From assembly GCA_036365145.1 (NCBI GenBank), contig JAEOAD010000040.1, forward strand, positions 13,270,501-13,334,500: 64,000 nucleotides of DNA. The letters run 5' to 3'. The notes under the pieces were generated by a model, which had not been told where the DNA came from, searched no databases, and worked only from the letters and a program-made list of their open reading frames with translations. Within the stretch, counting starts at the first letter, position 1. The number at the start of each line of letters is the position of its first letter. The position numbers were made by a program, and so were the translations under genes. This document shows, one piece after another, positions 1-10,262 of this stretch. Origin of the DNA: Orientallactaga sibirica (taxonomy: Eukaryota; Chordata; Mammalia; Rodentia; Dipodidae).

Positions 1-161
1 GCCTCTCAATTGCTGTGAATGAACTCTAGACGTGTGCCCCCTTGTGGGCAAGTGCAGCATTACACCCTTGTGTCTGGCTAAATGTGGGACCTGGAGAATC
101 GAACAGGCGTTCTTAGGCTTCGTAGGCGGGTGCCTTAACCGCTAAGCCATCTCTGCAGCCC
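1..161 (-). mobile_element. DIP-like SINE, form B, cut by window edge
   Basis: Antisense copy whose 3' tail lies outside the window. It ends in 'ccatctctgcagccc', the reverse of the 5' head. It retains the form-B block 'tgcccccttgtgggca' at 35-50, which reads as a CTCF-like motif on the minus strand. Confidence 0.9.
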
Positions 162-403
162 ACAGTCTTCTCTTTCTCTCTTGCCTTTGTTGTTTGATCA
201 GAAACCTGAGATATCAACACTGTTCCAGGGTTTTATTGGATCTAGAGTCCTGGGAAAGAGCATTCTCAGCTGTGAGAAGTAAATGGTCCTCTGAGAACCG
301 GTGGTTAGGGTTCAGCTGCATGTTGTTGCTTGCTGTTAATCTGAACCCTGTGTTTTGCAAACCTTGCCTCCTCAAGAATAAATATAAAACATACTTAGGA
401 CAT

Positions 404-747
404 TGTTGCAATGAGCTTCACATTGCTGGCAGAAAGAACCTGGCCAAAAGCAGTTTGGTGGAGGAAAATATTTATTTTGGCTTACAGACTCGAGGGGAAG
501 CTCTGTGATGACAGGGAAAATGATGGCACGAGCAGAGAGTGGACATTACCTCCTGGCCAACATCAAGTGGACAACAGCAACAGGAGAGTGTGCCAAACAC
601 TCGCAAGGGAAAGCTGGCTACAGCCATAAGCCCGTCCACAACAATACAGTGCCTCCAGGAGGCTCCAATTCCCAAATTGCCACCAGCTGGGGACCTAGCA
701 TTCAGAATACATATGTTTATGAGGGACACCTGAATCAAACCACCTCA
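404..747 (-). mobile_element. Solo LTR, MaLR-type
   Basis: A 344-bp antisense element starting TGTTGCA and ending in CA, with a perfect 5-bp target duplication, gacat, at 399-403 and 748-752. Five-base duplications fit ERVL/MaLR elements. It is clearly the same family as the antisense LTRs at 22271 and 45351: shared blocks include 'tttattttggcttaca' and 'gagagtgtgccaaacact'. No internal retroviral sequence is seen, so this is a solo LTR. The family name is inferred. Confidence 0.8.
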
Positions 748-752
748 GACAT

Positions 753-1168
753 GTAGCAATTTCTGGATGTGTGCTACTAATTGATGCAATTAAAATCTCC
801 AGGTTTACCTTTCTTTCAGATTTGTTCAGCAGGAACAACTCATTTCAGATGGGCAGTTTGTTCAAGGCTGAAAACAGTGTAGGACGTGAACAGTTTTGCA
901 AACAGAGCGAACTAGATTCCACGCCTCATCCTGCTACTCCCTCGATGCGTGGCTTTGGGGTGATGCCTTAGCCTCTCTGATCTCACTTGGCTCATTTATA
1001 AATTGGGGAGAAAAGGGCCTATTGTACTTAATGGGTGCCAAGTTAATTTAAGAAAACAACTCAAGGTACTTATGGAGCTCTTCCTGTGTGCAAGGTGCTG
1101 CTGTACACCTTTGGAGACCACAGGAAGCTTGGTCTTCTGAGGGGAAAGGCAAACTAACACGTGCTTGT
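753..1168. other. Mostly unique sequence
   Basis: No recognisable gene. A short stretch near 940-1012 ('agcctctctgatctcac', 'aaattggggagaaaag') resembles the central part of a sense MIR, with low certainty. Confidence 0.4.
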
Positions 1169-1183
1169 AATAAACTGGAGACA

Positions 1184-1406
1184 GGGCTGGAGAGATGGCT
1201 TAGCAGTTAAGGCATTTGCTTGCAAAGCCAAAGGATCCTGGGTCAATTCTCCAGGACCCACGTAAGCCAGATGCACAAGGGGGGGGTGCATGCGTCTGGA
1301 GTTCACTTGCAGTGGCTGGAGGCCCTGGTGCGCCCATTCTCTCCCTCTCTCTCTGCCTCTTTCACTCTCTCTCAAATAAATAAGTAATATATGTTTTAAA
1401 AAATAA
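1184..1406 (+). mobile_element. DIP-like SINE, form A
   Basis: Full-length copy from 'gggctggagagatggc' to an A/T-rich tail, with a perfect 15-bp duplication (aataaactggagaca) at 1169-1183 and 1407-1421. The B box is degraded to 'gggtcaattct'. Confidence 0.95.
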
Positions 1407-1597
1407 AATAAACTGGAGACAGTCTAAGCTAGGTGGAAATAGGAGGGCCTCCCGTGCTTAGGAAAATAAGCAGTTCAGGTGAGACCAACGATTTTCTACC
1501 AAGTAAATAGAATTCTTCAGCAAATTTAAATAATAAAATGAAAAAATGCCATTGTCTCATCAGTTAAATCAAAAAATTTAAGCTTACCAGGGGATTT

Positions 1598-1794
1598 TTT
1601 TAAAAGCATTTATTTGAGAGATGGGGGAGGAGGGAGAGAGAATGGCTGTGCCAGAGTGTCCTATCACTGCAGTGACCTCCAGATACACACACCCCTTTGT
1701 GCAACTGGCATTACATGGGTACTGGGGAATCAAACCTGGTCTATCAGGCTTTGCAAGCAAATGCCTTTAACTGCTAAGCCGTATCTTCAGCCCC
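1598..1794 (-). mobile_element. DIP-like SINE, form D
   Basis: Antisense, diverged copy with the form-D marks 'tacatgggtactgggg' and 'ggctttgcaagcaaatgcc'. The head is altered to 'gccgtatcttcagcccc'. Confidence 0.85.
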
Positions 1795-1995
1795 TCCCCC
1801 AAACTGGGTAATTTTTAATATGGAATAAGGTTTGAGAAAGAGCATAGATCTTTACCAGAGGAAGTGCAGTCTTGAACTGAGGCTCCCTGGGTGCATGAAA
1901 CAGGGAACTGCATGTGGAATAAGAAAGCTCTCTTCTTCTCCACCCCTCACCCTTGCCACTATTGGAGAGCTGAAGAGGCAAGTGATTGTGATAAG

Positions 1996-2090
1996 GTCTA
2001 TGGGATCGTGGGGTTTGGCATGTCCCCTCATGGCTCCTGTACTGAAGGGTCGTCCCCAGCGTGGCACTGCTGGGAAGTGGTAGAAACTTT
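1996..2090 (+). mobile_element. Possible MaLR LTR fragment
   Basis: The pattern 'catgtcccctcatggctcctgta...gaagtggtagaaacttt' resembles the 5' part of the LTR at 3535, including 'tgtcccct' and 'ctg.tggaaggtggta'. No ends or duplications were found. Confidence 0.35.
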
Positions 2091-2406
2091 AAGAGCTGGA
2101 GAAGGAGGCAGGAGAGTCAAAATTCAGTCTTACATTTTGTCCCTAAGTAGTGGCACATGTGAAGGGATCCCTGCTGCACACAGAAGGCTCCAGAGCATAG
2201 CGGTCCTTACCATCCATTGGACACGTTTGCATTCTTAGCACTGGCTAGTCTGGGAGGGCAGAGGCCTCTTAGCACCTGAGAGTCACAGAGGAAGGTTACT
2301 TTTCTGAACAGTATAGTGTGTGCCAGGCATGCGGGTAAGGCAGGATAGGGTGCTGTACGTGGGTTGCCAGTTTCACTCCCTTGAAGGGTACCCACTGAGT
2401 ACAAGA
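2091..2406. other. Unique sequence
   Basis: No repeat family or gene recognised. The short open frames lack coding features I can support. Confidence 0.4.
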
Positions 2407-2616
2407 TTTTTTTTATTTTGGAAAGAGAGAGAGAGAGAGGACCAGAGAGAGAATGGGCACACCAGCAGCCTCTCAGCCACTGTGAACGAACTCCAGATGC
2501 ATGCACCTCCTTGTGCATCACTTTGCGCCTGGCTAAACGTGGGACCTGGAGAATTGAACGGGTATTCTTAGGCTTAGGAGGCAGGCACCTTAACCCCTAA
2601 GCCATCTCTCCAGCCC
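2407..2616 (-). mobile_element. DIP-like SINE, form B with internal deletion
   Basis: Antisense copy with the B-type head 'ctggctaaacgtgggacctgg'. The middle of the B block is missing: 'cctccttgtgcatcactttg' joins directly, removing about 25 bases. Confidence 0.85.
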
Positions 2617-2628
2617 TAGGATTTTTTT

Positions 2629-2820
2629 AAAAAAATATTTTATTTTTATTTATTTATTTGACAGAGAGAGAATGGGCATACCTGGGCCTCCAGCCACTAC
2701 AATAAAACTAGATTCATGCACTCCCTTGTGCAGCTGGGTAACATGGGTCCTGAGGAATTGAACCTGGGTCCTTTGGCTTTGCAGGCAAACGCCTTCATCA
2801 CTAAGCTATCCCTCCAGCCC
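2629..2820 (-). mobile_element. DIP-like SINE, form A
   Basis: Antisense copy only 12 bp from the previous SINE and in the same direction. The tail is (ATTT)n and the head is 'ctatccctccagccc'. Confidence 0.9.
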
Positions 2821-2864
2821 AGAGTATAGGATTTTTAAATAAGTAATCACACATAAAATAAAGC

Positions 2865-3150
2865 TGATCAATTCAGCCATGTTTAAGAATGACAGTCAAT
2901 GACATCAAGTACAGTCACATTGCTGTCCAGCCACTGTCCATCTCCAGGGCGTTTCTGCCATCCTCAAATGATGCTCTGTGTCCATCACACAATGACTCGC
3001 CCTCCCCTCTCTCCATAGCCCTGGGAACATCTATTCTGCTTTCTGTGTCTATGAACTTGACCTCCTTTAAATATCTCACACAAGTATAATTATGCAGCAT
3101 TTATCCTTTTGGGATTAGCCTATTTCACTTAGCGTAATGCCCATTCGATT
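2865..3150 (-). mobile_element. L1M 3' region, antisense
   Basis: Recognised by order of diagnostic phrases of the mammalian L1M 3' end read antisense: 'catcaagtacagtcacattg', 'ccatctccagggc', 'tctgtgtctatgaacttgac', 'cctatttcacttagcgtaatg'. Ancient and diverged, with no open frame. Confidence 0.7.
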
Positions 3151-3530
3151 TTAGTAGGTCTTTTTCTGGGACGCTGACATTGTGACACAATATTTCAGCA
3201 TGGCACAAAATGGCATAGCAGTGTCTACAGTGTGTATGAAAGGCTTGCTGAGTCTCCCTGACAAAGGCTGGAATGTTCAAACTTATCCATGCTAGGAAAT
3301 GTTGTGACAATACAGTCATAGGGGTTTATCACCTTCATAAGGCCTGCTCTTTCCATTCATTCATTCTCTCTCTTACACACACACTGTCATCGGTTCTGTT
3401 GAAACTTTGTTGTTTTGCACACATGGTGACTCTGAGTAGTCCTATGGTGAATAACGATAGTGCACTTTCTTCAAGTGGGATGATAAACATACAGAGATAA
3501 TTTCAAGATAATCTTGATTTATACTTATGT
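3151..3530. other. Unclassified sequence after L1M
   Basis: May be a decayed continuation of the L1M copy ('ctatggtgaataacgatagtg'). Otherwise no feature is seen. Confidence 0.35.
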
Positions 3531-3534
3531 CCAG

Positions 3535-4100
3535 GCAGTGCTGTAGTCTGGGTCTGCAATGTCCCCTAAGGGCGCATGCGTTGAAGGGAAGTTCCCCAGC
3601 TCGGGGCTGTTGGAAGGTGGTAGGATGTCAGCAGGTCATTCATTGGTGGTGTGGTTTGACGGGATTCCGGGATACAGCACTGCCTTCTGCTCCTCTTCCA
3701 CACGCTCCCTCTTGCACACGCTCCCTCTTCCACACGCTCCCTCTTGCACACGCTCCCTCTTCCACACGCTCCCTCTTCCACATGCTCCCTCTTCCACACG
3801 CTCCCTCTTGCACACCCTCCCTCTTGCACACGCTCCCTCTTGTACACGCTCCCTCTTCCACACGCTCCCTCTTCCACACGCTCCCTCTTCCACACGCTCC
3901 CTCTTCCACACGCTCCCTCTTCCACACGCTCCCTCTTCCACACTCCCTCTTCCATATGCTCCCTCTTTGCTGTGCTTCCTCATAGGCCCTCAAAATGGAC
4001 TGAAACTGTCCCAACTGGGAGCCAAAAATATTCCTTCCTTCCATGTAAGTTGATTATCTCGAGTATTCTGTTGCAATAGCAGAAAGTTGACCAACACAAA
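3535..4100 (+). mobile_element. MaLR-type LTR with internal minisatellite
   Basis: The 5' part (3535-3680, 'ctgcaatgtcccctaaggg') and the 3' part (3967-4100, 'actgggagccaaaaatattc...gaaagttgaccaacaca') look like the two ends of one MaLR-class LTR. A 16-bp tandem array lies between them, expanded from the CT-rich region. The polyadenylation signal is eroded. No clear target duplication was found. Confidence 0.6.
3694..3966 (+). repeat. 16-bp minisatellite, about 17 copies
   Basis: Units of the type cacacgctccctctt(c/g). The last base of the unit alternates C or G, and one unit carries cacaccctccc. Because 16 is not a multiple of three, every frame cycles through the same periodic peptide, so open frames on both strands here are artefacts of the repeat. 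Confidence 0.95.
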
Positions 4101-4560
4101 TGGAAACAGCCTGCATGTTCCAGCTGTGCACTATATTGAACAGTCCAATGGCATAATGGGTCTATTTTCATAGTTCCCTTTTCTCCAAAAATTTTTATGA
4201 GTATCTCCAAAAGGATGGAAACCATTTGACATAATAGTCTCAGGAAAAGGCTTCATAGCTCATCAGTACTTTAATTTTCCAGAGAAACTGGGGATTCTTT
4301 AAAATTGTCTTACCTTTCTTAACATTTCATTTATTTAAATAATAGTTTTTGAATAATTCTCTCTTTTCAGCTTCTCGATTTCTTAAATTTCTGTCAGGCT
4401 TTGTGTTAATGCCCACAACAAACAAGATAGATATGGTGTCTTTCCTGGTACAATCTAATGAGTTCAAGGTTGGTTTTTATGTGCAGAGTTGCTTTCTGAC
4501 TCACATAATCATCTACCGCTAAAATTCACAGGATATTAAGAGAATCATGCATTCTTGGAT
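4101..4560. other. Unique AT-rich sequence
   Basis: No gene or repeat recognised. Confidence 0.4.
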
Positions 4561-4562
4561 TA

Positions 4563-4703
4563 TTTTTTTTGGTTTTTCAAGGGTCTCACTCTAGCCCAGG
4601 CTGACCTAGAATTCACTCTGTAGTCTCAGGGTGGATTCGAATTCACGGTGATTTTCCTACCTCTGCCTCGCAAATGCTGGGATTAAAGGCGTGCACCTGG
4701 CTT
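4563..4703 (-). mobile_element. B1 SINE
   Basis: Antisense 7SL-derived monomer: 'gggtctcactctagcccagg' through 'gctgggattaaaggcgtgca'. A T-run follows at 4710-4727. Confidence 0.9.
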
Positions 4704-5287
4704 TGCATTTTTTTTTTTTTTTTTTTTGTAACACGATGGGACAGAGATGCTGAAGAAGGGGAGATGGCTGGCTGTCTAGCTGACTCACTTGGTGGTGGAT
4801 TTTCTATTGTCTGATTTCTGTGTCAGTGTCTTATGGGAGCTCTCTTGATGCAAGAGAAAAGGACAGGCTTATATTGACTTCTGAAAGAATGGTGTATAAA
4901 TCTCATTATTGATTTATTAATTTTAGTGGGGGCCGTCTTTCTTTCCAGTCACTGAAACATTCATTGGTTTATTGTCTAATGAGTCCTTCCAGTATCAGGG
5001 TACTTGAGAGACTGAATTAACAGTCAGAGAGTTTCTGAGTGAAGACAGGGTTGAAGTGACATTTTGTAAGTGGCTCTAAGGGATCTTTTCTTCTGGCCAT
5101 GGGGATGGTAGTATAAATCTAAGCCCTGTGGATCAAAGCGTCTCTACAGAGATGTGCCACATCCACAGATCATGTCCATACATTTGCTGGTATATCCTGC
5201 CAACTCGTTGGGGTCCACACTTCCTACACTAGGCTGCTCATCTTTGGAGCAAGGCTTTCTCTCAACAGATACGATAATATCAAGTTT
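4704..5287. other. Unique sequence
   Basis: Holds a T-tract at its start and nothing else recognisable. Confidence 0.4.
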
Positions 5288-5425
5288 AAGTCACAGTGAG
5301 ATCACTCTGGTCCAGGCTGACCTGGAATTAACTATGTAGTCTCAGGGTGGCCTCGAACTCTCGGCCATCCTCCTACCTCTGCCTCCCGAGTGCTGGGATT
5401 AAAGGCATGTGCCACCATGCCAGGC
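5288..5425 (-). mobile_element. B1 SINE
   Basis: Antisense copy ending 'gccaccatgccaggc'. The A-tail side at 5283-5300 is eroded. Confidence 0.85.
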
Positions 5426-5730
5426 TGTATTGTCTTTTTAAAGTGATTGTATTTATGATTTATTCTGAAATGGGTTTTGGTTATTGGCCACACTCTTAAG
5501 AGTTATAGAATTTTCTCACTCTTCTGCCTGATAATTTTTTTTTTTTTACCTCCACTGCTCTACCAGTGCACACAAAAAAAGAAAGTGCTAGAGAATGAAA
5601 GTGTGAGTCAGTGGTAGTGGTCTTGCCCACCCTGTGTGAAGCACTGGGTTCCCTTCCCAGTATGAAAAACAAATGCAATGTTTCTTAGGACTGAATATTA
5701 TCATAAGTAACCCATGGCTTTTTTCTTCTT

Positions 5731-5770
5731 TTAAATATTTAAATTTATTAGAGAGAGAAAGAGGAAGAGC

Positions 5771-5807
<37 letters not shown>

Positions 5808-5970
5808 CAGAGAATAGAATGAGTATGCTAAGGCCTCCTGCCACTGGAAACAAACTCCACATTCATGTGCCATTTTGTTCATCTGCCTTTACATAGGTAC
5901 TGGGGAACCAAACCCAGACTGGCAGGATTTGGAAACAAGCAACTTTAAAGGGTGAGCCATCTCCATAGTC
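5731..5970 (-). mobile_element. DIP-like SINE, form D, with CA repeat
   Basis: Old antisense copy. A (CA)n tract at 5772-5804 has expanded inside the normally CT/GA-rich middle. Confidence 0.8.
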
Positions 5971-6059
5971 TAATTTTTTCTCTAGTTAGGTTTTCCTATT
6001 CCTTTGTCTACTTAATCCATCTCTGCTATATTTTCCTCTGGACTGGATTTTATGTTTTT

Positions 6060-6252
6060 ATATTATTTATTTATTTATTTTAAAATAGACAAGGGAGAGA
6101 GAGGGGGGCCATGCCAAGGCCTCCTGCTGTTCCAAACTCCAGAGTCATACAACACGTTGTGCATCTGGATTTATGTGGGTACTGGGGAATCAAACCTGGA
6201 CCATCAGGCTTTGCAAGGAAACACCTTTAACCACTGTGCCATCTCCCCTGCC
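6060..6252 (-). mobile_element. DIP-like SINE, form D
   Basis: Antisense copy with a (TTTA)n tail and 'ggaccatcaggctttgcaag'. Confidence 0.85.
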
Positions 6253-6548
6253 AAGGACTATATTTTAAACAAGCACTTTCAACTGAATTCAGTTAGAAAT
6301 TTACTCATAAGCAATCAGGGAATGGAAGTTTGCTCCTTAGTCATGCCCTGGACTCTATGGGTTTATTTTAAATTAGTCACACTCCCATTTTTTCCATTTA
6401 TCCAGCGGTCCCTCTTAACAGCTAGGCCACATCTGCTTCCCTACTGGTTTTCTTCTGTTTCCCACACACCCAGAGTAAATGTCTTGACAAGACCTATTTG
6501 AATTCTAACCACCTGGAGTTCCTGGACACTTTATAAGAGTCTTTGAGG

Positions 6549-6768
6549 GATGGAGGGATGGCTTAGCAGTTAAAGGGTTTTGCCTGCAAAGCCAGAGGAC
6601 CCAGGTTTGATTCCCCAGGACCCATGTTAGCCAGATGCACAAGGGGGCACATGCATCTGGAGTTCGTTTGCAATGGCTGGAGGCCCTGGCATGCCCATTC
6701 TCTCTCTTTTTTACTCTCTCCCTCTTTCTCTGTTAAACAAACAAACAAACAAATAAACAAATAAATAA
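6549..6768 (+). mobile_element. DIP-like SINE, form A
   Basis: Flanked by a perfect 14-bp duplication, aagagtctttgagg, at 6535-6548 and 6769-6782. The tail is (AAAC)n then (AAAT)n. Confidence 0.95.
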
Positions 6769-6782
6769 AAGAGTCTTTGAGG

Positions 6783-7673
6783 TTTGAGAAGGCAAACAGC
6801 CACCTGTTTTACAGAATCACATGCTGGTTTCACTTCTTACAGCATCACATGAGGTCAGCTTGGACTACATCGAGCCTTTGCCCAAATGGCTAGTTTTTAA
6901 TGTGTTCAAAATAATTCCTAACAGCATGCTTTGTTATTATATCCTCGACAATGTTATGTTTCACTGTAGCCGCATAAAACTGACTTTCTTTGACTCATGA
7001 ACTTCTCCTGGGTGGCTGCGTGCACCTGGATCTTATTTTCTAGTTGCCCCCTCTGCTGGTAAATGCCAACGATAAACACATCGCACGTCCTTCCTAGGAA
7101 TCTGACACACTGGAGTCATCCTTGTCGTTGCTATGGGTGTTGCTTATTTGGGGGGAAATGAATATGCTGGCTAGGAGCATTTTTCACTTCCTGATTTAGA
7201 ACTTTCAGATATGATTTTTTTTAAAAAAAGCTGTATCCAGTAGATTAATAATGGACAAGAGATGACAGTGTTCAAGCTACAAAGCCTTGAAGACAAAGGT
7301 CCCTGGATTCAGAGGAACAGATATTATAGAGTACATTTTATGTCTTGGAAAAGGAGTGGATCCTATAATGAATTTTTAAATTAGCAATTTGTTTAGTCTC
7401 CAGAGGCCCTGGCAGCTTGCTAAGGTTACGGGGCTAAAAAGCACCTGCTGAGAAGAAATTCTCAGTCGGAACCAACATTTAAAGTAGTAGTGTGTTAATG
7501 CTTAAAAAGAAAACCTGCATGCATTTTTCATAAGTTCTAGCTTTTGCAGCTGGATCTAATGAACAGTGCTCCAAGAGCTTGAGCCAGCCTGTCATTTTCC
7601 AGGCTCCAGTTTTCATTATTTATGTCCTTTCCAAAAGAGCCTATGACACATTCTTAAATTAAAAACTTGTTTT
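6783..7673. other. Long repeat-free stretch
   Basis: About 890 bp without recognised repeats, one of the larger such blocks in the window. It has a CTCF-like motif at 7044-7059. No exon could be argued from splice sites plus open frame. Confidence 0.45.
7044..7059 (-). promoter_or_regulatory. CTCF-like motif in unique sequence
   Basis: The minus strand reads CCAGCAGAGGGGGCAA. This matches the CTCF core CCASYAGRKGGCRS except for G in place of the conserved C. Binding is not shown. Confidence 0.35.
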
Positions 7674-7907
7674 GGGGCTGAAGAGATGGCTTAGTGGTTA
7701 AGCACTTGCCTGAGAAGCCTAAGGACCTCAGTTCAAGGCTCAGTTCCCCAGGACCCACGTAAGCCAGATGCACAAGGTGGCGCATGCATCTGGAGTTCGT
7801 TTGCAGTGGCTGGAGACCCTGGTGCGTCCATTCTCTCTGCCTCTCTCTCTCTCTTTCTCTCTGCCTCTTTCTCTCTGTGTCTGTCTGTCACTCTCAAATA
7901 AATAAAT
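7674..7907 (+). mobile_element. DIP-like SINE, form A
   Basis: Full copy with 'cacaaggtggcgcatgc' intact. The B-box region is extended to 'gttcaaggctcagttccc'; several other A copies share this extended version, so it looks like a sub-lineage. Confidence 0.95.
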
Positions 7908-8259
7908 AAAGTCTTTGTTTTGCTAAAAGTACAGCCTAGTGCCTTGATGGAAACACATGTCAAATATGACAGAGTCTACTTTAAAAAAAAAAAAAACAAC
8001 AACACCATTTTCTTGGTTAGGAATAGTTAGCTATTTAACTTAAAATCAGGATCACCTCTAAGGATGCTTGGTTCATGGGTTTGTTCTTTGAAAATAAATA
8101 TTTATATGATCACTGTTAGATTAAATGCCAATGGAAAGCAGTCTTTCTTCTTCAATTTCAAGTGAAGATATGTCAGATAATAAAATTTGATCAAACCTTA
8201 AAGGTAAATTGAAGATTCCATGATTTATTTTTCTGGTACTATCAAACAGCAATTTGAAG
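7908..8259. other. Unique sequence with A-tract
   Basis: Poly(A)/(CAA) tract near 7983-8005. Nothing else recognised. Confidence 0.4.
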
Positions 8260-8275
8260 TTAAAAAGAGAAACTA

Positions 8276-8467
8276 GGGCTGGATAGATGGCTCAGTGGTT
8301 AAGGCGTTTGCCTGCAAAGCCCAAGGATCCAGGTTCAATTCTCTAGGACCCACGTAAGCCAGATGCACAAGATGGCACATGCATCTGGAGTTCGTTTGCA
8401 GTGTCTGAAGGTCCTGGCACTCCCACTCTCTGTCTCTCTCTCAAATAAACAAATAAATAAAACATTT
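8276..8467 (+). mobile_element. DIP-like SINE, form A
   Basis: Perfect 16-bp duplication, ttaaaaagagaaacta, at 8260-8275 and 8468-8483. A short CT middle, typical of a fairly young copy. Confidence 0.95.
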
Positions 8468-8540
8468 TTAAAAAGAGAAACTATGTATTTTGATAGTGTT
8501 CAGCTACAGGTTAAAGAAGTTCTGACCTAAATTCAAATTT

Positions 8541-8888
8541 AGTTGCTATGGCTTAGACCACATATCTTGTAAAGATGTAATCTTCATATGTTTATGATAT
8601 TTGAAGATTGTGCCTTTGGAAGATAACTAGGGTTAGATAGGTCATGGAGCAGGTTATGGTGGGATTAGTGATGTTATTAGATGAGGAAGAAATAGCTAGG
8701 TGTACATACTTCCTCTCACTCTCACCATGATACGCTTAGTCATGTTATGAAGCAACAAGAAAGCCCTTCCAGACTCAGCCCCTCAACCCTGGACTTCCCA
8801 GCCTCTAGGACTATGAGAAATAAACTTCTTTTCATCATAAATTACCCAGTTCTAGTTATTCTATTATAGCAACACAATAAAACAATAA
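8541..8888 (+). mobile_element. MLT1-type LTR
   Basis: Sense order of MLT1-like phrases: 'gtgcctttggaagataac', 'tagggttagataggtcatgg', 'gtgggattagtgatgttatt', 'cccagcctctaggactatga', 'gagaaataaacttcttt', 'tattatagcaacacaataa'. Ancient, with no internal part. Confidence 0.75.
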
Positions 8889-8957
8889 GTCCTATAGACA
8901 TTGTAAACCATAGCTTTACAAGGGGACAGAAATGTACAAATAAGGAATATGTAATTT

Positions 8958-9272
8958 AGAAGAAGAGGAGGAGAAAGAAGAAGAAGAGGAAGAAGGAGAA
9001 GGGGATGGGAGGGAAGAGGCAGGAAAAGGAAGAAGGGTAGGAGGAAAGAGGAAGAAGAGGAGAAGGGAAGAAGAGGAGGAAGAGGAGAAAGGGGATGGAA
9101 TGGGGAGGAGAGGAGGAGGAGGAGGAGGAGGAGGAGGAGGAGGAGGAGGAGGAGAAGAAGAAGAAGAAGAGAAGAAGAAGAAGGAGGAGGAGGAGGAGGA
9201 GGAGGAGGAGGAGGAGAAGAAGAAGAAGAGAAAGCAGAAGAAGGAGGAGGAGGAGGAGGAGGAGAAGAAGAA
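8958..9272 (+). repeat. Polypurine (GGA/GAA)n tract
   Basis: About 315 bp of almost pure A/G on the plus strand, in GGA and GAA triplets. The long low-complexity open frames on both strands arise because the repeat lacks stop codons. Confidence 0.95.
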
Positions 9273-9630
9273 ATGGGTTCTTATCTTGGTTCTTGGATGG
9301 GTTATGTAACTCCTGATTCCAGATTTGAAAATGTACATATGAGCCCCACATGCCTCTTCTAGGCCAAGAGTTCAAACACTGCTCTATTAATCTTTGTGCT
9401 TGAACTATGTTAGCACTTGGCCACCTTATTTCCTCTCAGCAATCTCTCTCCTTATTCCAGGCTTCCCCAAAGTGGTGCTTGATGATGTTTAGAATTGGTC
9501 CACTCAAGTTTTTTTTCACTGACTTCTGTGGGCAGTGTCTCTTCTGTGCTGTGGTCTTTCCTTCTGCACTGGGGTGTAGTGAGTTTCTCTATGCTCTTGA
9601 TCTTATAAGTGGGCCTTCTGGATTAGTAAC
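9273..9630. other. Unique sequence
   Basis: No gene or repeat recognised. Confidence 0.4.
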
Positions 9631-10204
9631 TTTCCCTGTTGTTAGGGCAAAGTACCTGACAAAAGCAATGTAAGAAAAGAAGGAAAGATTATTTTGTGAT
9701 CAGTTTTAACATGTACAGTCCACGGGACTGGAGAGATGCCTTAGTGGTTAGGGAGCCTGTCTGCCAAGCCTAAGAACGCCCATTCGATTCTTCAGGTCCC
9801 ACGTTTAGCCAGATGCAAAAAAGGGATGCAAATGCACAATGCCACACATGTGCCACAAGGGGGCGCACGCATCTGGAGTTTGTTCACAGTGGCTAAGAGG
9901 CTGCAGGCATGCCCATTCTCTCTCTCTCTCTCTCTACCTCTTTCTCTCTGTCTCAAATAATAATAAAAAAATGCACAGTCCATGAAGGAGGGAAGACATG
10001 ACAGTGTGCTATGGTGGTAGGAGCATGCAGCCTGGCTCCTCACATCTAGGAGGACTGAGAAGCAGACAGCAGGGCCTTCTGGTGCTTGGCTAGCTTGTGG
10101 GTCTTACCTTCTCATTTCAGCCTCTCTGGGAATGCCCTCCAAGGCCAGAGAATTCTAGGAGACTCCAAATCCAGTCAATTTGATAATCAAAATTGACCGT
10201 CATG
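9631..10204 (-). mobile_element. MaLR-type LTR, antisense, split by a SINE
   Basis: Left part 'gggcaaagtacctgacaaaa' and right part 'ccaaatccagtcaatttgat' read antisense like the two ends of a MaLR-class LTR. The nested form-B SINE at 9725-9971 lies between them, so the LTR is older. Boundaries are approximate. Confidence 0.55.
9725..9971 (+). mobile_element. DIP-like SINE, form B
   Basis: Duplication tgtacagtccacg (9712-9724) versus tgcacagtccatg (9972-9984), two mismatches. It keeps 'gccacaagggggcgcac' at 9852-9868, a plus-strand CTCF-like motif. Confidence 0.95.
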
Positions 10205-10262
10205 CTAGAAACGTGGACTCCACCTGATCCCACTCATCGGTCTTGTTATCCATCTTCCCTGC

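Noticed and set aside
3527..4053. Several 110-160 codon frames on both strands with periodic Cys/Arg or His/Ser peptides
   Set aside because: All arise from the 16-bp array and the flanking LTR.
8916..9375. Long open frames rich in Ser/Leu/Phe or Glu/Arg
   Set aside because: They are translations of the GGA/GAA tract. Both strands and several frames stay open because the repeat lacks stops.
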